From assembly GCA_017387505.1 (NCBI GenBank), contig JAFOFB010000008.1, forward strand, positions 1 through 64,000: a DNA stretch of 64,000 bases. Reading direction: 5' to 3'. The translations under genes were made by a program, and so were the position numbers. Shown piece after piece: positions 1 to 7,519 of the stretch; position 1 is the stretch's first letter; the number at the start of each line of letters is the position of its first letter. The DNA is from Methanocorpusculum sp. GTDB taxonomy: Archaea; Halobacteriota; Methanomicrobia; Methanomicrobiales; Methanocorpusculaceae. The notes under the pieces were generated by a model, which saw only the letters and a program-made list of their open reading frames with translations, did no database searches and was not told the DNA's origin.

Positions 1-49
1 TATATTAAGGAGGGCGTGGGAAAACAGGCGAGTGCGCCGAGCATGCAGA

Positions 50-250
50 CCGAGCGGAGCGATAAGCTCCGAGAGGTCGAAGGCGAAGGAGCAGTCGAAT
101 GTTTTTAGCCCGACGGAAAAACAGCAAAAGAGCATCAACCGTTTTATCTATCTTAAAAAAGAATCATCACAAAAATTCTGATTGCCCGCCGAAAAAGCCG
201 CGGCGATTAGCCAAGCGGCTCGGCGGGAACTCCTAAACCAACACCAAAAC
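50..250. repeat. Tandem structured repeat, copy 1
   Basis: Copy 1 has two conserved modules. Module A (about 88-118) reads GGAGCAGTCG, a spacer, then TAGCCCGACGGAAA, and can pair GTCG with CGAC. Module B (178-249) is a long hairpin. Its outer stem is CCCGCCG 185-191 with CGGCGGG 221-227. Its inner stem is AGCCGC 196-201 with GCGGCT 215-220. A GGC/GCC pair of arms (202-204, 210-212) closes a GATTA loop at 205-209. CTCCTAAACCAACACC follows. The strand transcribed, if any, is unknown. It could be a small structured RNA or a palindrome-bearing mobile or regulatory element. The repeat is seen directly; its function is not known. Confidence 0.7.
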
Positions 251-318
251 ACGCCCCTGCCGCGCTGCATACCCACTTATCCCAAAAACATAAACCAAAC
301 ACACCCGCACCAGAACAG

Positions 319-519
319 GCGCATAAATCAAGCGAGAGCCGAGGACAAAGGAGCAGTCGTATTTTCGTAGCCCGACGGAAACACCACTAAAAGAGCAGAC
401 ACGTAATAAAACCAAAACTGACAAAAGAATCCCAAACCACATCTCCTGATTGCCCGCCGGAATAGAGCGGCGCGATTAGCTGCCGCTCCGGCGGGACTCT
501 CCTAAACCAACACCAAACA
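319..519. repeat. Tandem structured repeat, copy 2
   Basis: Copy 2 repeats both modules of copy 1. Module A lies at about 350-380 (GAGCAGTCG, then TAGCCCGACGGAAA). Module B lies at 446-517, with outer stem 453-459/489-495, inner stem GAGCGGC 465-471 / GCCGCTC 482-488, and GC/GC closing a GATTA loop at 474-478. The inner stem differs in sequence from copy 1 but still pairs fully, while the GATTAGC loop and the trailing CTCCTAAACCAACACC are unchanged. Paired changes of this kind suggest selection on structure. Position relative to aif2b (stop at 551) allows a role as a 3' element, but that is inference. Confidence 0.7.
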
Positions 520-550
520 AAACTAAAAAAAAGAAACGGGAAAAACCCGA

Positions 551-1168
551 TTATAATATCTTCTGAGTAAAAGCAACCTGGCCAGAAATTCTGGTAATTC
601 TAACCTTAACCTTCTGACCGACCTTCACACCAGAAACATAGAGAATGTATTTTCCAACATGTGCAACACCGTCTCCCTTCTTACTGATAGAATCGATGTT
701 GACCTCCATCTCCTTACCCTCCTCAACAGCGGAAGCAGAAGAAGTATCAATCTTACCCTTTCTCTTTCTAATCGGTCTCTTAGAACCGCATGCCTCACAA
801 AGAAGCATTAACACACGCTCATCTTTAACGAGAATAGTATCCGGTCTACCGCACTCAGTACAGATAACATAATCTGCAACATACCCCTTCAGAATAGCCT
901 CAAACTGGGAAAGCTCAAACTTACCGTTAAAGACAGCACGCGGACCATCAATCTTACCTGCAGTTCCAAGCTCACCTAAGATATACTTCATGAAGTGATC
1001 CGGCTCACGGTTTAAGGTATCAACAATGTCTCCGAAGTTTTCCAGAACAGTGGTCTTACCCTCAAGATAGACACGGGTTTTTGGGACCTGGAAACGCTCA
1101 CCGGTGTCAGTCGGCTCATCGATTCCTGCATATGCCTTCTGCAGCATCTCTTCGTATGACTCTACCAT
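551..1168 (-). CDS. aif2b: Translation initiation factor aIF2 subunit beta
   Basis: This is the beta subunit of the heterotrimeric factor that brings Met-tRNAi to the small ribosomal subunit. The 205-residue protein has the family's short N-terminal alpha-helix, the aIF2beta/aIF5 core (about residues 25-100), and a C4 zinc ribbon with Cys103, Cys106, Cys124 and Cys127. A C-terminal extension (about 147-205) resembles a TRAM RNA-binding domain, as known from some euryarchaeal homologues. The gene stands alone downstream of nothing obvious on its strand; its partner aIF2 gamma lies near 36 kb in this window. Identification is firm from length, zinc ribbon and core. Confidence 0.95.
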   Translation of the reverse strand: MVESYEEMLQKAYAGIDEPTDTGERFQVPKTRVYLEGKTTVLENFGDIVDTLNREPDHFMKYILGELGTAGKIDGPRAVFNGKFELSQFEAILKGYVADYVICTECGRPDTILVKDERVLMLLCEACGSKRPIRKRKGKIDTSSASAVEEGKEMEVNIDSISKKGDGVAHVGKYILYVSGVKVGQKVKVRITRISGQVAFTQKIL

Positions 1169-1235
1169 AGTACATTACATTTGGTTTTATGAACGTATAT
1201 AAGAATTGTATACGGCTTTGAAAAAAAGAAGCTGT

Positions 1236-3110
1236 TTAGAAAAACAGCATAAACCCTAAATTAAACAAAACACCCACAACAATTCCAAGCGTCACCGTAA
1301 AGAGAGACACAAACACAGCCATCTTCGCCCCAAGCTGCTTTCCAAGCACAGCAATCGTTGAAACGCACGGAACAAACAGCACACAGACCAAAGCAAAGAT
1401 ATAGAGCTGAGGAGCAGTCATAATCGTCAGCAGATCAGCAGAACCGCCAAGAACCGCCAAAGTCTCAAAAGCCATCTCCTTCCTTAAAATACCAAACATC
1501 AAAGCAGTAAACGCAAAGCCCGGAATACCTAAGACAGCCTCTGAAACAGGACCTATAAACGACTCGAAGAGCTCAACCCAACCAAGATACTCAAAGAGAC
1601 CAAGGAAAATACTGCTCACAAGAAGCAGAGGCATTGCAATGTACAAGAACTCCTGAAGCCTAAGCCATGCCTTCTTGAACACATACTTTGGAATCGGCTT
1701 TCTTATCTTCGACATCTCAAGAATCATACCATACTGCTCACCAGGCGTCACCTTTGAAAGAACACAACCAACGACAAACACCAGAACAAACACAATCGCA
1801 TAAATCGAAAGAGCAGGACCGATTCCGATAAAGGACGCAACAACACCTGAAATAACAACCGTTCTTGCAGAACACGGAAGCATAGTTACAAGAACCGATG
1901 AAATAAACCGCTCACGCTTCGTTGGAAGAAGGCTTGTACTCATCACAGCAGGCACAGAACATCCAAACGACAGAACAAACGGAATAACACCCTGACCGTG
2001 AAGACCTAAGCGGTGCATAAAACGATCTGCCAGAAACGCCGCACGGGTAAGATATCCAGTATCCTCTAAGATTGAGATGAAGATAAAGAACAGGAACACA
2101 TACGGGAACGCAATACCAAGACCTGCAGTGACTGCAAGAATCACAGAACCCCCGACAGTATCCACAATATCCGGAAGACCTAACGCATGGAACGGCTGTT
2201 CAATGTAGGTCGTCATAAGAGTAACAATAGTTTCCTCCAAAAATCCGCCGACCTTAAACACAATCAGCAGAATAGCAAGCATTGTGAAAATCAGAATCGG
2301 AATACCCGGAAAACTTCTCGTCAGAAGCGAATCAAAGTCGCGGCGTTTCTTCTTCGGAGCATCTGAAGTCACCTTCTTTGCAATCTCCGCCGCCGTGTAA
2401 TGCCTGTTCTCGCGGACAATCTGCAAAGGAGACATTGCATGAAGCTTTTCAATCTCTTCCCCTAATGCTTCTGCAGTATCCACAACCTCCTCAGGAATTG
2501 TTGAAAGATGAACACCCTCAAGTGCGAAAAGAGCCTCGCCGGCAGAAATTCCTGCCTCTTCCAAAATCAGCTCCTTTGCCGCTTTGATATGCTCATCTAA
2601 AAGAGTGATTGATTTTGCATTCGGGATATCACCTTTTACAATAGCTTCGGCAACAGCATCCAGATTCTTTCCCTCGGTCGCGACCGTTTTGATAACAGGA
2701 ACCCCGAAAATCTCAGACAGACGCTCTGCATCAATCAGCTTACCCTCCTTTTCTGCATCATCTGTCATATTGAGAACAGCAAGCACAGGCTTTTCGAAGT
2801 CTGCAACCTGCAGGAGAAGGAATAGATTCTTTTCGAGAGCTGCAGAGTTCAAGACAACAACAAAGAGATCCGGATTTTCCTTTGCGATATAATCTCTTAC
2901 CATCTGCTCTTCAACCGAAGGCCAGGCAATCGAGTAAATACCCGGCAAATCAGTTACAGTAAACTCCTCTCCCCCGTGCTTGACAGGGCCTGTCATAACA
3001 GAAACAGTTGTCCCTGGATAGTTGCTGATTTCAACACCAAGACCGGTTAATGCATTAAAGATAACCGACTTTCCGACATTCGGATTTCCAAGAAGGACTG
3101 CTTTTTTCAT
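1236..3110 (-). CDS. feoB: Ferrous iron transporter FeoB
   Basis: FeoB is an inner-membrane Fe(II) uptake protein with a cytosolic G-protein domain. The N-terminus has a P-loop (GNPNVGKS, residues 8-15), a DLPGIYS switch-II motif and an NMTD base-recognition motif. A helical GDI-like stretch follows, then a large membrane domain (about residue 270 onward) with many hydrophobic helices and two Gate-type repeats. At 624 residues it is somewhat shorter than the bacterial E. coli form. The chosen Met gives an ATGA overlap with the upstream DtxR-FeoA gene, so the two are translationally coupled; four in-frame residues upstream are disregarded. Iron-dependent control by its neighbour is likely. Confidence 0.95.
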   Translation of the reverse strand: MKKAVLLGNPNVGKSVIFNALTGLGVEISNYPGTTVSVMTGPVKHGGEEFTVTDLPGIYSIAWPSVEEQMVRDYIAKENPDLFVVVLNSAALEKNLFLLLQVADFEKPVLAVLNMTDDAEKEGKLIDAERLSEIFGVPVIKTVATEGKNLDAVAEAIVKGDIPNAKSITLLDEHIKAAKELILEEAGISAGEALFALEGVHLSTIPEEVVDTAEALGEEIEKLHAMSPLQIVRENRHYTAAEIAKKVTSDAPKKKRRDFDSLLTRSFPGIPILIFTMLAILLIVFKVGGFLEETIVTLMTTYIEQPFHALGLPDIVDTVGGSVILAVTAGLGIAFPYVFLFFIFISILEDTGYLTRAAFLADRFMHRLGLHGQGVIPFVLSFGCSVPAVMSTSLLPTKRERFISSVLVTMLPCSARTVVISGVVASFIGIGPALSIYAIVFVLVFVVGCVLSKVTPGEQYGMILEMSKIRKPIPKYVFKKAWLRLQEFLYIAMPLLLVSSIFLGLFEYLGWVELFESFIGPVSEAVLGIPGFAFTALMFGILRKEMAFETLAVLGGSADLLTIMTAPQLYIFALVCVLFVPCVSTIAVLGKQLGAKMAVFVSLFTVTLGIVVGVLFNLGFMLFF

Positions 3111-3751
3111 GGAGCAGAACACCTCTCAACCATGATGTTGGAGGCAACTTCAGGACTTAATGCAATTTCGCACTCCTTAACCTTTACAACAACCGCATTG
3201 TTTCCAAGCCTCCTGCGTAAAGTGATAAGCTCCCCTGGGATAATTCCCATATCAAGAAGGCGGCTGTGTTTGGAAAACCCTTGAATTAACGCAACATGGA
3301 GAAGAGAACCTTCGGCGCACTCAACGAGAGGCACAATCGGGTTTTTCTCGGTCAGCTTTTTGTGATCGGTAAATCCCGCCTCCTCACTCTGCGGAACTGT
3401 TTTGTCCATGAACGAGTCGAGTTTGTTGATAGTCTCGGTCGATATTTTATGTTCCAGACGGCAGGCTTCTTCAGATGCCGCATCAGGTTTCTGTCCTAAG
3501 ACGTTTGTCAGGAAGTTTTCAAGAACTGCGTGTTTTCTGGCCACATACTCTGCTTTTTTAAGTCCTGCTTCGCTAAGATAAAGTCCCTTATCATCTTCTA
3601 AAACACAGCCGTTTGCCTTAAGCTGTGAAAGTGCAAAGTCAAACTCCTCCTTTCCTCTGGTTTCAAGAGCCGCTAAGTCTGTTATATTTGTGCGGTCCTT
3701 TTTGAGGTTCAGGATTTCTTCCAATATATCTTCGGGGAGGTCAGCCCTCAT
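3107..3751 (-). CDS. DtxR-family metal regulator fused to FeoA domain
   Basis: The protein has 214 residues. The N-terminal part (about 1-65) is a winged-helix of the DtxR/MntR kind. A metal-binding and dimerisation region follows, with the typical LEHKIS motif near residue 100. The C-terminal 70 residues form an SH3-like FeoA domain (LLDMGIIPGE motif). It could sense Fe(II) and repress the operon, while the FeoA domain may also act on FeoB. It is the first gene of a two-gene unit with feoB (ATGA overlap), and TATA-like sequence (ATAATAGATATATT) lies immediately upstream. Regulator and FeoA in one chain mean no separate feoA is present here. The family call is firm; DNA target and metal are inferred. 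Confidence 0.88.
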   Translation of the reverse strand: MRADLPEDILEEILNLKKDRTNITDLAALETRGKEEFDFALSQLKANGCVLEDDKGLYLSEAGLKKAEYVARKHAVLENFLTNVLGQKPDAASEEACRLEHKISTETINKLDSFMDKTVPQSEEAGFTDHKKLTEKNPIVPLVECAEGSLLHVALIQGFSKHSRLLDMGIIPGELITLRRRLGNNAVVVKVKECEIALSPEVASNIMVERCSAP

Positions 3752-3790
3752 AATAGATATATTTGTCAGATTCCTTTTTTTATGTTGCTG

Positions 3791-4471
3791 TTATCTCTTC
3801 TTCAGCCTCTCAAGAAGTGTCTGCGGACGCTCTAATGGAGAACAGTTCTCAGCAAATCTGCACAGCTTACATTTCTCGCCTCTTATCGGTCGCGGGATTT
3901 CACCGCGCCTGACTTTTTCAACCTCCTTGAGCGCGGTCAAAAAGAGACGTTTGTCTGACGGTGAGAGAACAACGCTTCGAACAGTACCCGAACCTAAGTA
4001 CTCAACTCTTCCGTAGAACTCCTTTCCATACATCTCCTCAAGACATATCGAGTAACAGACCGCCTGAAGTCTGTCTGATGCATATACTCCGTGTGTCGGG
4101 GCTTTTCCGCCTTTTACAATCGAGAAGCTGTCATCAAAAACCCTGTCAACTCTTCCGTGTATGTTGTATTTCCCGGAATCGACCTGCATGTCATATGTAA
4201 GAGCCTGACGCCACATGACTTTACTGCAGGCCTCTATCATCTCGTCAAGTACGGCAAATGCTTCCTCTCCGCAGTCTTTTATTGTAAGTTTCAGCTCTTC
4301 GCGGATTTCTTCGCGGTTCAGTTCTTCTCCTAAGTGATATGAGAGCTGTTTTGCAACAGAATATCTAAGCGGTTCTAAAAAATAAGCAGGAGATGACTTT
4401 GCGAGATAGAGCTGCATAGGGCACACTGAAGCTCTTAGGATGTCGCTGACGGAGACGGAGTTTTCAGGCAT
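3791..4471 (-). CDS. Stand-alone Cas4-like PD-(D/E)XK/Fe-S protein
   Basis: This 226-residue protein resembles Cas4/RecB-like nucleases. It has an N-terminal Cys (in ASVCPMQLY), a GRVD motif in the middle, a QAVCY motif (QxxxY) and a C-terminal CKLC...C cluster able to hold an Fe-S centre with the N-terminal Cys. At the position of the catalytic E-x-K the sequence reads IVKGGKAP, so the acidic residue seems to be lost and nuclease activity is uncertain. There is no CRISPR array or other cas gene in the window. Methanogens carry such solo homologues, probably for DNA repair or replication rather than spacer acquisition; that role is inference. Confidence 0.75.
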   Translation of the reverse strand: MPENSVSVSDILRASVCPMQLYLAKSSPAYFLEPLRYSVAKQLSYHLGEELNREEIREELKLTIKDCGEEAFAVLDEMIEACSKVMWRQALTYDMQVDSGKYNIHGRVDRVFDDSFSIVKGGKAPTHGVYASDRLQAVCYSICLEEMYGKEFYGRVEYLGSGTVRSVVLSPSDKRLFLTALKEVEKVRRGEIPRPIRGEKCKLCRFAENCSPLERPQTLLERLKKR

Positions 4472-4584
4472 ATCCGGTGATGATATTTTACTTGCTGTTC
4501 GGTATTAATGATTTTGGCGATGGAATTATTTTGATGTAATAATCTATTTATCCTCACGAAGTTAACATATACAAGCAACTTTTT

Positions 4585-4656
4585 GCCGTTGTGGCTTAGC
4601 GGTATAGCGGCTGATTCGTAATCAGCAGGCCGGGGGTTCAATTCCCCCCAGCGGCT
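4585..4656 (+). tRNA. tRNA-Thr (CGT anticodon)
   Basis: The cloverleaf is complete. The 7-bp acceptor stem is GCCGTTG/CAGCGGC with one G-U pair. The D arm is present. The anticodon stem GCTGA/TCAGC holds loop TTCGTAA (anticodon CGT, reads ACG). The T arm carries GTTCAATTC, and the discriminator base is T. CCA is not encoded. A TATA-like TCTATTTATCC lies at about 4543-4552, a suitable distance upstream. Confidence 0.96.
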
Positions 4657-4715
4657 CTTTTCTCTATTTCTCTAAAAGGAAATCTACAATACATTACAGA
4701 CGAATATTAATATCA

Positions 4716-5936
4716 ATGATAGAGCTGCATTCTTCTCCGAAGGTCTACCGCGGATGGACCGAGCGGAGCTGTACTCCAAAAGAAACTCTTGAACGCATAG
4801 AAAAGTTCGTCCCGGACGCAGGAATCACCCGTGTTGCAGACATCACAGACCTTGACCGTATTGGAATTCCGGTTTACTCCTGTATCAGACCTGCCGCCGC
4901 CGAAGGAGCGATTTCCGTGTACAACGGAAAAGGCGGAACAGAAGAAGAAGCAAAGGTTGCCGGAATCATGGAGGGAATCGAGCGTTACAGTGCAGAAGCA
5001 ATCCCGCGTGATATCTCTGCTGTATCCTATGCCGATATGAAAATCAACGGGCAAAACCCAATCAACCCCGAAGACTTAATCCTCCCAGTAACCGCAGACT
5101 CAACACAGGACATCCCATGGGTCAAGGGATGGGATATCGCAAACAACGAAGAGGTCTCAGTACCGTTCTGTGCGGTCGTTCACCCGAATCCATACTATAT
5201 GCCAACGCTTTTCCGTTCAAGCTCGAACGGCGTTGCATCCGGAAACACTCTCGAAGAAGCAATCTTTTACGCATTAACCGAAGTCATCGAGCGTGACTCC
5301 TGGTCTCTTGTCGAGACCACAAGAAACACCGGAAAAAAACTCACAGACCTTCCGCCAAAAGTTGCCGGGATGGCAGAAAAGTTCGAAAAAGAAGGTGTTG
5401 AAGTAACCCTTAGAAACATCACCTCTGACACAGGCATCCCGACAATCGCCGCGGTCGCAGACGATGTGCAGATGAAAGACCCGCGTCTTTTAATGATTGG
5501 AATGGGAACTCACACAAACCCGGAGATAGCTATGATTCGTGCCCTCTCCGAAGTTGCCCAGAGCCGTGCAACTCAGATTCACGGAGCACGTGAAGACGCA
5601 ACCATTGCACAGTTCCGTGAAATGATGGGTTATGACAGAGTCAAGCGCATGAATGCTTACTGGTTCAAAGGAGACGAGTACGAACCGGCATCTGCTGTTG
5701 AATCCTGCGCAACTGATGACTTCAAGACCGATATCAAAGAGATTGTATCCCGCCTCGTAGCAGCAGGTCTTGACCGTGTCATTGTCTGCGATTTAACTGA
5801 CCCTGAGATTCAGATTCCGGTTGTCCGCGTAATCGTGCCGGGTCTTGAATGCTTCACGATTGATAACGAAAGAAGAGGCCAGAGGTGCCGTGATGCCGAA
5901 TATCGTCATTTTCACCGCTCCAAGTCTTCCGCCTGA
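4716..5936 (+). CDS. ycaO: YcaO-domain protein, methanogenesis marker 1 (McrA thioamidation)
   Basis: YcaO enzymes use ATP to activate a peptide amide. In methanogens the YcaO-TfuA pair installs thioglycine in the McrA subunit of methyl-coenzyme M reductase (established for Methanosarcina). The 406-residue protein shows the ATP-binding Glu/Arg motifs MEGIERYSAE (about residues 85-94) and ALTEVIERDSW (about 188-198), and the PGLE segment near its end. Its stop at 5936 lies 44 bases inside the following tfuA, so its last 14 residues are read from DNA shared with that gene. It probably starts at the ATG at 4716. Function is assigned from family and context. Confidence 0.92.
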   Translation: MIELHSSPKVYRGWTERSCTPKETLERIEKFVPDAGITRVADITDLDRIGIPVYSCIRPAAAEGAISVYNGKGGTEEEAKVAGIMEGIERYSAEAIPRDISAVSYADMKINGQNPINPEDLILPVTADSTQDIPWVKGWDIANNEEVSVPFCAVVHPNPYYMPTLFRSSSNGVASGNTLEEAIFYALTEVIERDSWSLVETTRNTGKKLTDLPPKVAGMAEKFEKEGVEVTLRNITSDTGIPTIAAVADDVQMKDPRLLMIGMGTHTNPEIAMIRALSEVAQSRATQIHGAREDATIAQFREMMGYDRVKRMNAYWFKGDEYEPASAVESCATDDFKTDIKEIVSRLVAAGLDRVIVCDLTDPEIQIPVVRVIVPGLECFTIDNERRGQRCRDAEYRHFHRSKSSA

Positions 5937-6534
5937 GGAGGCAAAGGAGTATCTGCCGGATGCAGATATCAGACCGCCTGCAAAACGCGGAGATGTAACA
6001 GCCGCAGCCGCCGCAGGGGCTGAGGTTATCGTCATCATAGACGGAGTCTTCTTCCAGAACGAGTCGGTTGGACACAAGGAGATTTTAGCAGCTCTACGCT
6101 CCGGTGTCAAGTTCTTCGGCTCGTCATCCATGGGTGCTCTTCGTGCCGCCGAGATGGAGCCTTTTGGAATGGTCGGTGTTGGAAAAATCTTTGAGGCATA
6201 CAAGTCAGGAAAAATTGTGGCCGACGACGAGGTAGGTCTTCTCTATGACCCGGAGTCAGGAATGGCTCTTTCAGACCCGATGGTAAACATGCGGGCAAGC
6301 TTTGCCCGCGGTGTTGAGGAAGGATTCCTTACAGCAGACGAAGAGGCCGCACTTCTTAAGACCTGCAAAGGAATTTACTATCCGGATAGAACCTACCGCC
6401 GCGTTGTAAAGGAGTCGCCGCTCGATGACGAGAAGAAGAAGGCTCTTCTTTCCTGGCTCAAGACGAATGCTGTTGACCAGAAGCATGAGGATGCAAAAGC
6501 CTGTCTTTCTCTTGTGAGGGAAACCTATGCATAA
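5893..6534 (+). CDS. tfuA: TfuA-family protein (thioamidation partner of YcaO)
   Basis: TfuA proteins accompany YcaO enzymes that make thioamides and are thought to deliver sulfur or recruit the sulfide donor. This copy begins MPNIVIFTAPSLP and has the characteristic SSSMGALRAAE and conserved GxVGVGxIFE core near residues 75-100. At 213 residues it is normal for the methanogen form. An in-frame Met 16 codons upstream exists, but the start at 5893 fits the family N-terminus. It overlaps ycaO by 44 bases and the next gene by 8, so the three form one translationally coupled unit. Confidence 0.88.
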   Translation: MPNIVIFTAPSLPPEEAKEYLPDADIRPPAKRGDVTAAAAAGAEVIVIIDGVFFQNESVGHKEILAALRSGVKFFGSSSMGALRAAEMEPFGMVGVGKIFEAYKSGKIVADDEVGLLYDPESGMALSDPMVNMRASFARGVEEGFLTADEEAALLKTCKGIYYPDRTYRRVVKESPLDDEKKKALLSWLKTNAVDQKHEDAKACLSLVRETYA

Positions 6535-7243
6535 GCGTTACGCACGCCAGATTCCGTTAATCGGAGATGACGGTCAAAGAAGCCTTGCCGGGGCAACGGT
6601 TTTCATCGCCGGAGCAGGAGGGCTTGGCTCTCCTGTATCCATATATTTAGCTGAAGCAGGCGTTGGCGAGATTCGCATCGCCGATTTGGATGTGGTCGAT
6701 GAGTCTAATCTGAACCGTCAGATTCTGCATCCGGCAGACAGGCTTGGAATGCTTAAGGCAGAGTCTGCGGCAAAAACTCTTGCCGCACTCAATCCTGACT
6801 GCCGCGTTGTGCCGTTCGCAGAAAAGATTGATGCAGATTCGGTTCTCAGGATGGCAGACGGAGCAGACCTGATAATCGACTGCATGGATAACTTCGAGAC
6901 ACGCTATGTGTTAAATGAAGCATCACAGAAGCTGAACATCCCGCTTCTGCACGGAGCTGTCACCGGATTTTCAGGACAGATTACTCTTGTAATCCCGGGT
7001 GAGACGCCGTGTCTTTCCTGTATCTTCCCGAAAGCAGGCACTGCTGAATCTGTACCGATTATCGGAGCTTCAGCCGGAGTTGTTGGAAGTATGCAGGCTT
7101 TAGAAGCTGTCCGATTCCTTGTTGGAAAACCAACCCTTGCCGGAAAGCTTCTGCTCTATGACGGGGCGTCGAATGCTGTTGATATCTTTTCGGTGAAGAA
7201 GAGTTCGCGGTGTACGGCCTGCGGTGAAACTGAAAACTTATAG
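6527..7243 (+). CDS. ThiF/MoeB-family E1-like adenylyltransferase
   Basis: The 238-residue protein is an E1-like enzyme that adenylates the C-terminus of a ubiquitin-fold sulfur carrier (MoaD/ThiS/SAMP type). It has a glycine-rich nucleotide loop GAGGLGSP (residues 29-36), a downstream SNLNRQ arginine motif, the CMDNFETR segment, and two zinc CxxC pairs (PCLSC about 163-166 and CTAC near 230). No rhodanese domain is present. The gene starts 8 bases before the tfuA stop, which suggests its product serves sulfur mobilisation for the YcaO/TfuA reaction, or generally for tRNA thiolation and cofactor synthesis. The enzyme class is firm; the link to McrA modification is inference from position. Confidence 0.85.
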   Translation: MHKRYARQIPLIGDDGQRSLAGATVFIAGAGGLGSPVSIYLAEAGVGEIRIADLDVVDESNLNRQILHPADRLGMLKAESAAKTLAALNPDCRVVPFAEKIDADSVLRMADGADLIIDCMDNFETRYVLNEASQKLNIPLLHGAVTGFSGQITLVIPGETPCLSCIFPKAGTAESVPIIGASAGVVGSMQALEAVRFLVGKPTLAGKLLLYDGASNAVDIFSVKKSSRCTACGETENL

Positions 7244-7267
7244 GGTTTCCGCGAAAAATAGTAAGGT

Positions 7268-7519
7268 ATGGCAAAAAAGTTCACTCGTTCACCGACTAAC
7301 AGATTTTTAGGCGGTGTCTGCGGAGGTATTGCTGAGTACACCGGAGCTCCGACATGGCTCATTCGCCTGATTGCAGTTGTTCTGCTGTTCCTTCCGCCAA
7401 TTCCGTTCCTGCTGGTGTTCCTTATCTACGTAATTCTCTGGGCAGTCATTCCGCTTGGAACGGCTAAAAAGCCGCTTGATTCAAACACTATTGATGCGGA
7501 GTTTGAGGTTAAAGAGTGA
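7268..7519 (+). CDS. PspC-domain small membrane protein
   Basis: The 83-residue protein has the PspC signature: a FLGGVCGGIAEYTG segment near the N-terminus, then one strongly hydrophobic stretch (about residues 28-58), probably a hairpin or single span. Proteins of this family sit in the membrane and in bacteria belong to the phage-shock stress response; in archaea their role is unknown. It follows the E1-like gene by 24 bases, and its TGA stop overlaps the GTG start of the next gene. Confidence 0.85.
   Translation: MAKKFTRSPTNRFLGGVCGGIAEYTGAPTWLIRLIAVVLLFLPPIPFLLVFLIYVILWAVIPLGTAKKPLDSNTIDAEFEVKE

Larger units (their letters stand above)
1..550. other. Gene-free region with tandem structured element
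   Basis: I see no credible protein gene in this stretch; the short reading frames here have no family resemblance and lie across repeats. It holds two diverged copies of a unit of about 200 bases, offset by 262-269 bases, described separately. The left edge may still contain the end or control region of a gene outside the window. Positions 31-100 have the GAGCGGAGC/GAGAGG character common in archaeal intergenic DNA and include a small hairpin, CGGAGC-GATAA-GCTCCG, at about 55-70. The aIF2 beta gene ends at 551, so on the minus strand the region lies downstream of that gene. Confidence 0.7.

Noticed and set aside
182-442. Short open frames in the gene-free region
   Set aside because: They lie across the structured repeats, lack family resemblance and have no suitable start signals.
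1-550. Similarity of the minus strand (AGGAGAGTCCCGCC) to the RNase P RNA GAGGAAAGTCC motif
   Set aside because: The motif is present in both tandem copies, and the other universal RNase P RNA elements, such as the ACAGAA region, are missing.
3791-4471. A CRISPR-Cas locus around the Cas4-like gene
   Set aside because: No direct-repeat array and no other cas gene lie in the window; solo Cas4-like proteins are common in methanogens.
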